Shown here in pieces: positions 26,946 through 27,086 of a stretch of 27,086 nucleotides of DNA. Numbering within the stretch: position 1 is the stretch's first letter; each line of letters opens with the position of its first letter. Both the position numbers and the translations under genes were made by a program. This stretch comes from a virus, in the IMG/VR virus record IMGVR_UViG_3300009537_000143, positions 1 through 27,086 of that record; one strand, 5' to 3'. Under the pieces are notes generated by a model, which did not search any database, was not told the origin of the DNA, and saw only the letters and a program-made list of their open reading frames with translations.

Positions 26946-27086
26946 TGCCATCTTTAAGAAGAAGGAAACAAGAGAAAAAGGGACGCAAAATCAGGAGCTG
27001 TTTAATGTGCAGGAAAGATTTCATGAGTCAATGGAAGGGTAATAGATTGTGTGATCCATGTCGTCGTAAAGCAAAAAATATAAACA
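26945..27086 (+). CDS. Zinc-ribbon protein, cut by the window end (partial)
   Basis: GTG 26945 overlaps the resolvase stop, with TTGGAG about nine bases upstream. The visible 47 residues start with a basic run (RRRKQEKKGRK) and contain CLMC and CDPC, about 14 residues apart, forming a four-Cys zinc ribbon. The frame is open at the right edge. It resembles the C-terminal ribbon of the 10064 gene. Small zinc proteins of this type are common in phages, and the role is unknown. Confidence 0.65.
   Translation, partial: MPSLRRRKQEKKGRKIRSCLMCRKDFMSQWKGNRLCDPCRRKAKNIN

Overview
This window looks like the early/replication region of a large lytic tailed phage, probably infecting a bacterium. All 34 coding regions I support (the two at the window edges are partial) lie on the + strand, tightly packed, with many ATGA or TAATG stop/start overlaps and strong GGAGG ribosome-binding sites. 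The phage carries its own replisome and recombination set: primase-helicase, SNF2-type helicase, sliding clamp, clamp loader, a uracil-DNA-glycosylase/DNA polymerase fusion, gp32-like SSB, RecA/UvsX-like recombinase and RuvC-like resolvase. There are no structural genes, rRNA, tRNA, CRISPR or transposon. I cannot name the species.

Layout. (1) 1-5.7 kb: small cassettes, each gene or gene group introduced by one of eight copies of a structured leader. The model is two adjacent hairpins plus an upstream strand complementary to the second loop, followed by a TAGGAGGAGA ribosome-binding site. The stems change sequence but keep pairing. Genes here include a MoxR-type AAA ATPase, a protein of unknown function, a metallopeptidase-like VWA protein and a protein with 15 hexapeptide repeats. 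(2) 5.65-6.38 kb: a basic winged-helix-like protein and a small zinc-finger protein. (3) 6.38-6.90 kb: about 520 bases without a convincing + strand gene, holding a terminator, a GC-rich multi-tier inverted repeat, a predicted pseudoknotted RNA and a minus-strand start signal. (4) 6.9-12 kb: unknown protein, then a long structured leader, primase-helicase, zinc protein and SNF2 helicase. (5) 12.1-13.5 kb: sigma-factor-like protein coupled to an acidic/basic protein. (6) 13.6-17.5 kb: a probable DNA-base hypermodification cluster, with a thymine pyrophosphorylase/HMUDK-helical family protein, a glycosyltransferase, a thymidylate-synthase-family enzyme and a DUF1599-like protein. (7) 17.5-27 kb: replisome and recombination genes.

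Working picture: the TS-family enzyme may make a modified pyrimidine nucleotide (for example hydroxymethyl-dUMP) that the polymerase inserts. The 13.6 kb protein and the glycosyltransferase could then elaborate it in DNA, while the fused glycosylase handles uracil. The chemistry is inferred from family resemblance. Several leaders (upstream of the cassettes, primase-helicase, sigma-like protein and polymerase) look structured, and in two of them the pairing would cover the ribosome-binding site. RNA-level control therefore appears to be a theme. All structures were found by eye, without folding software.
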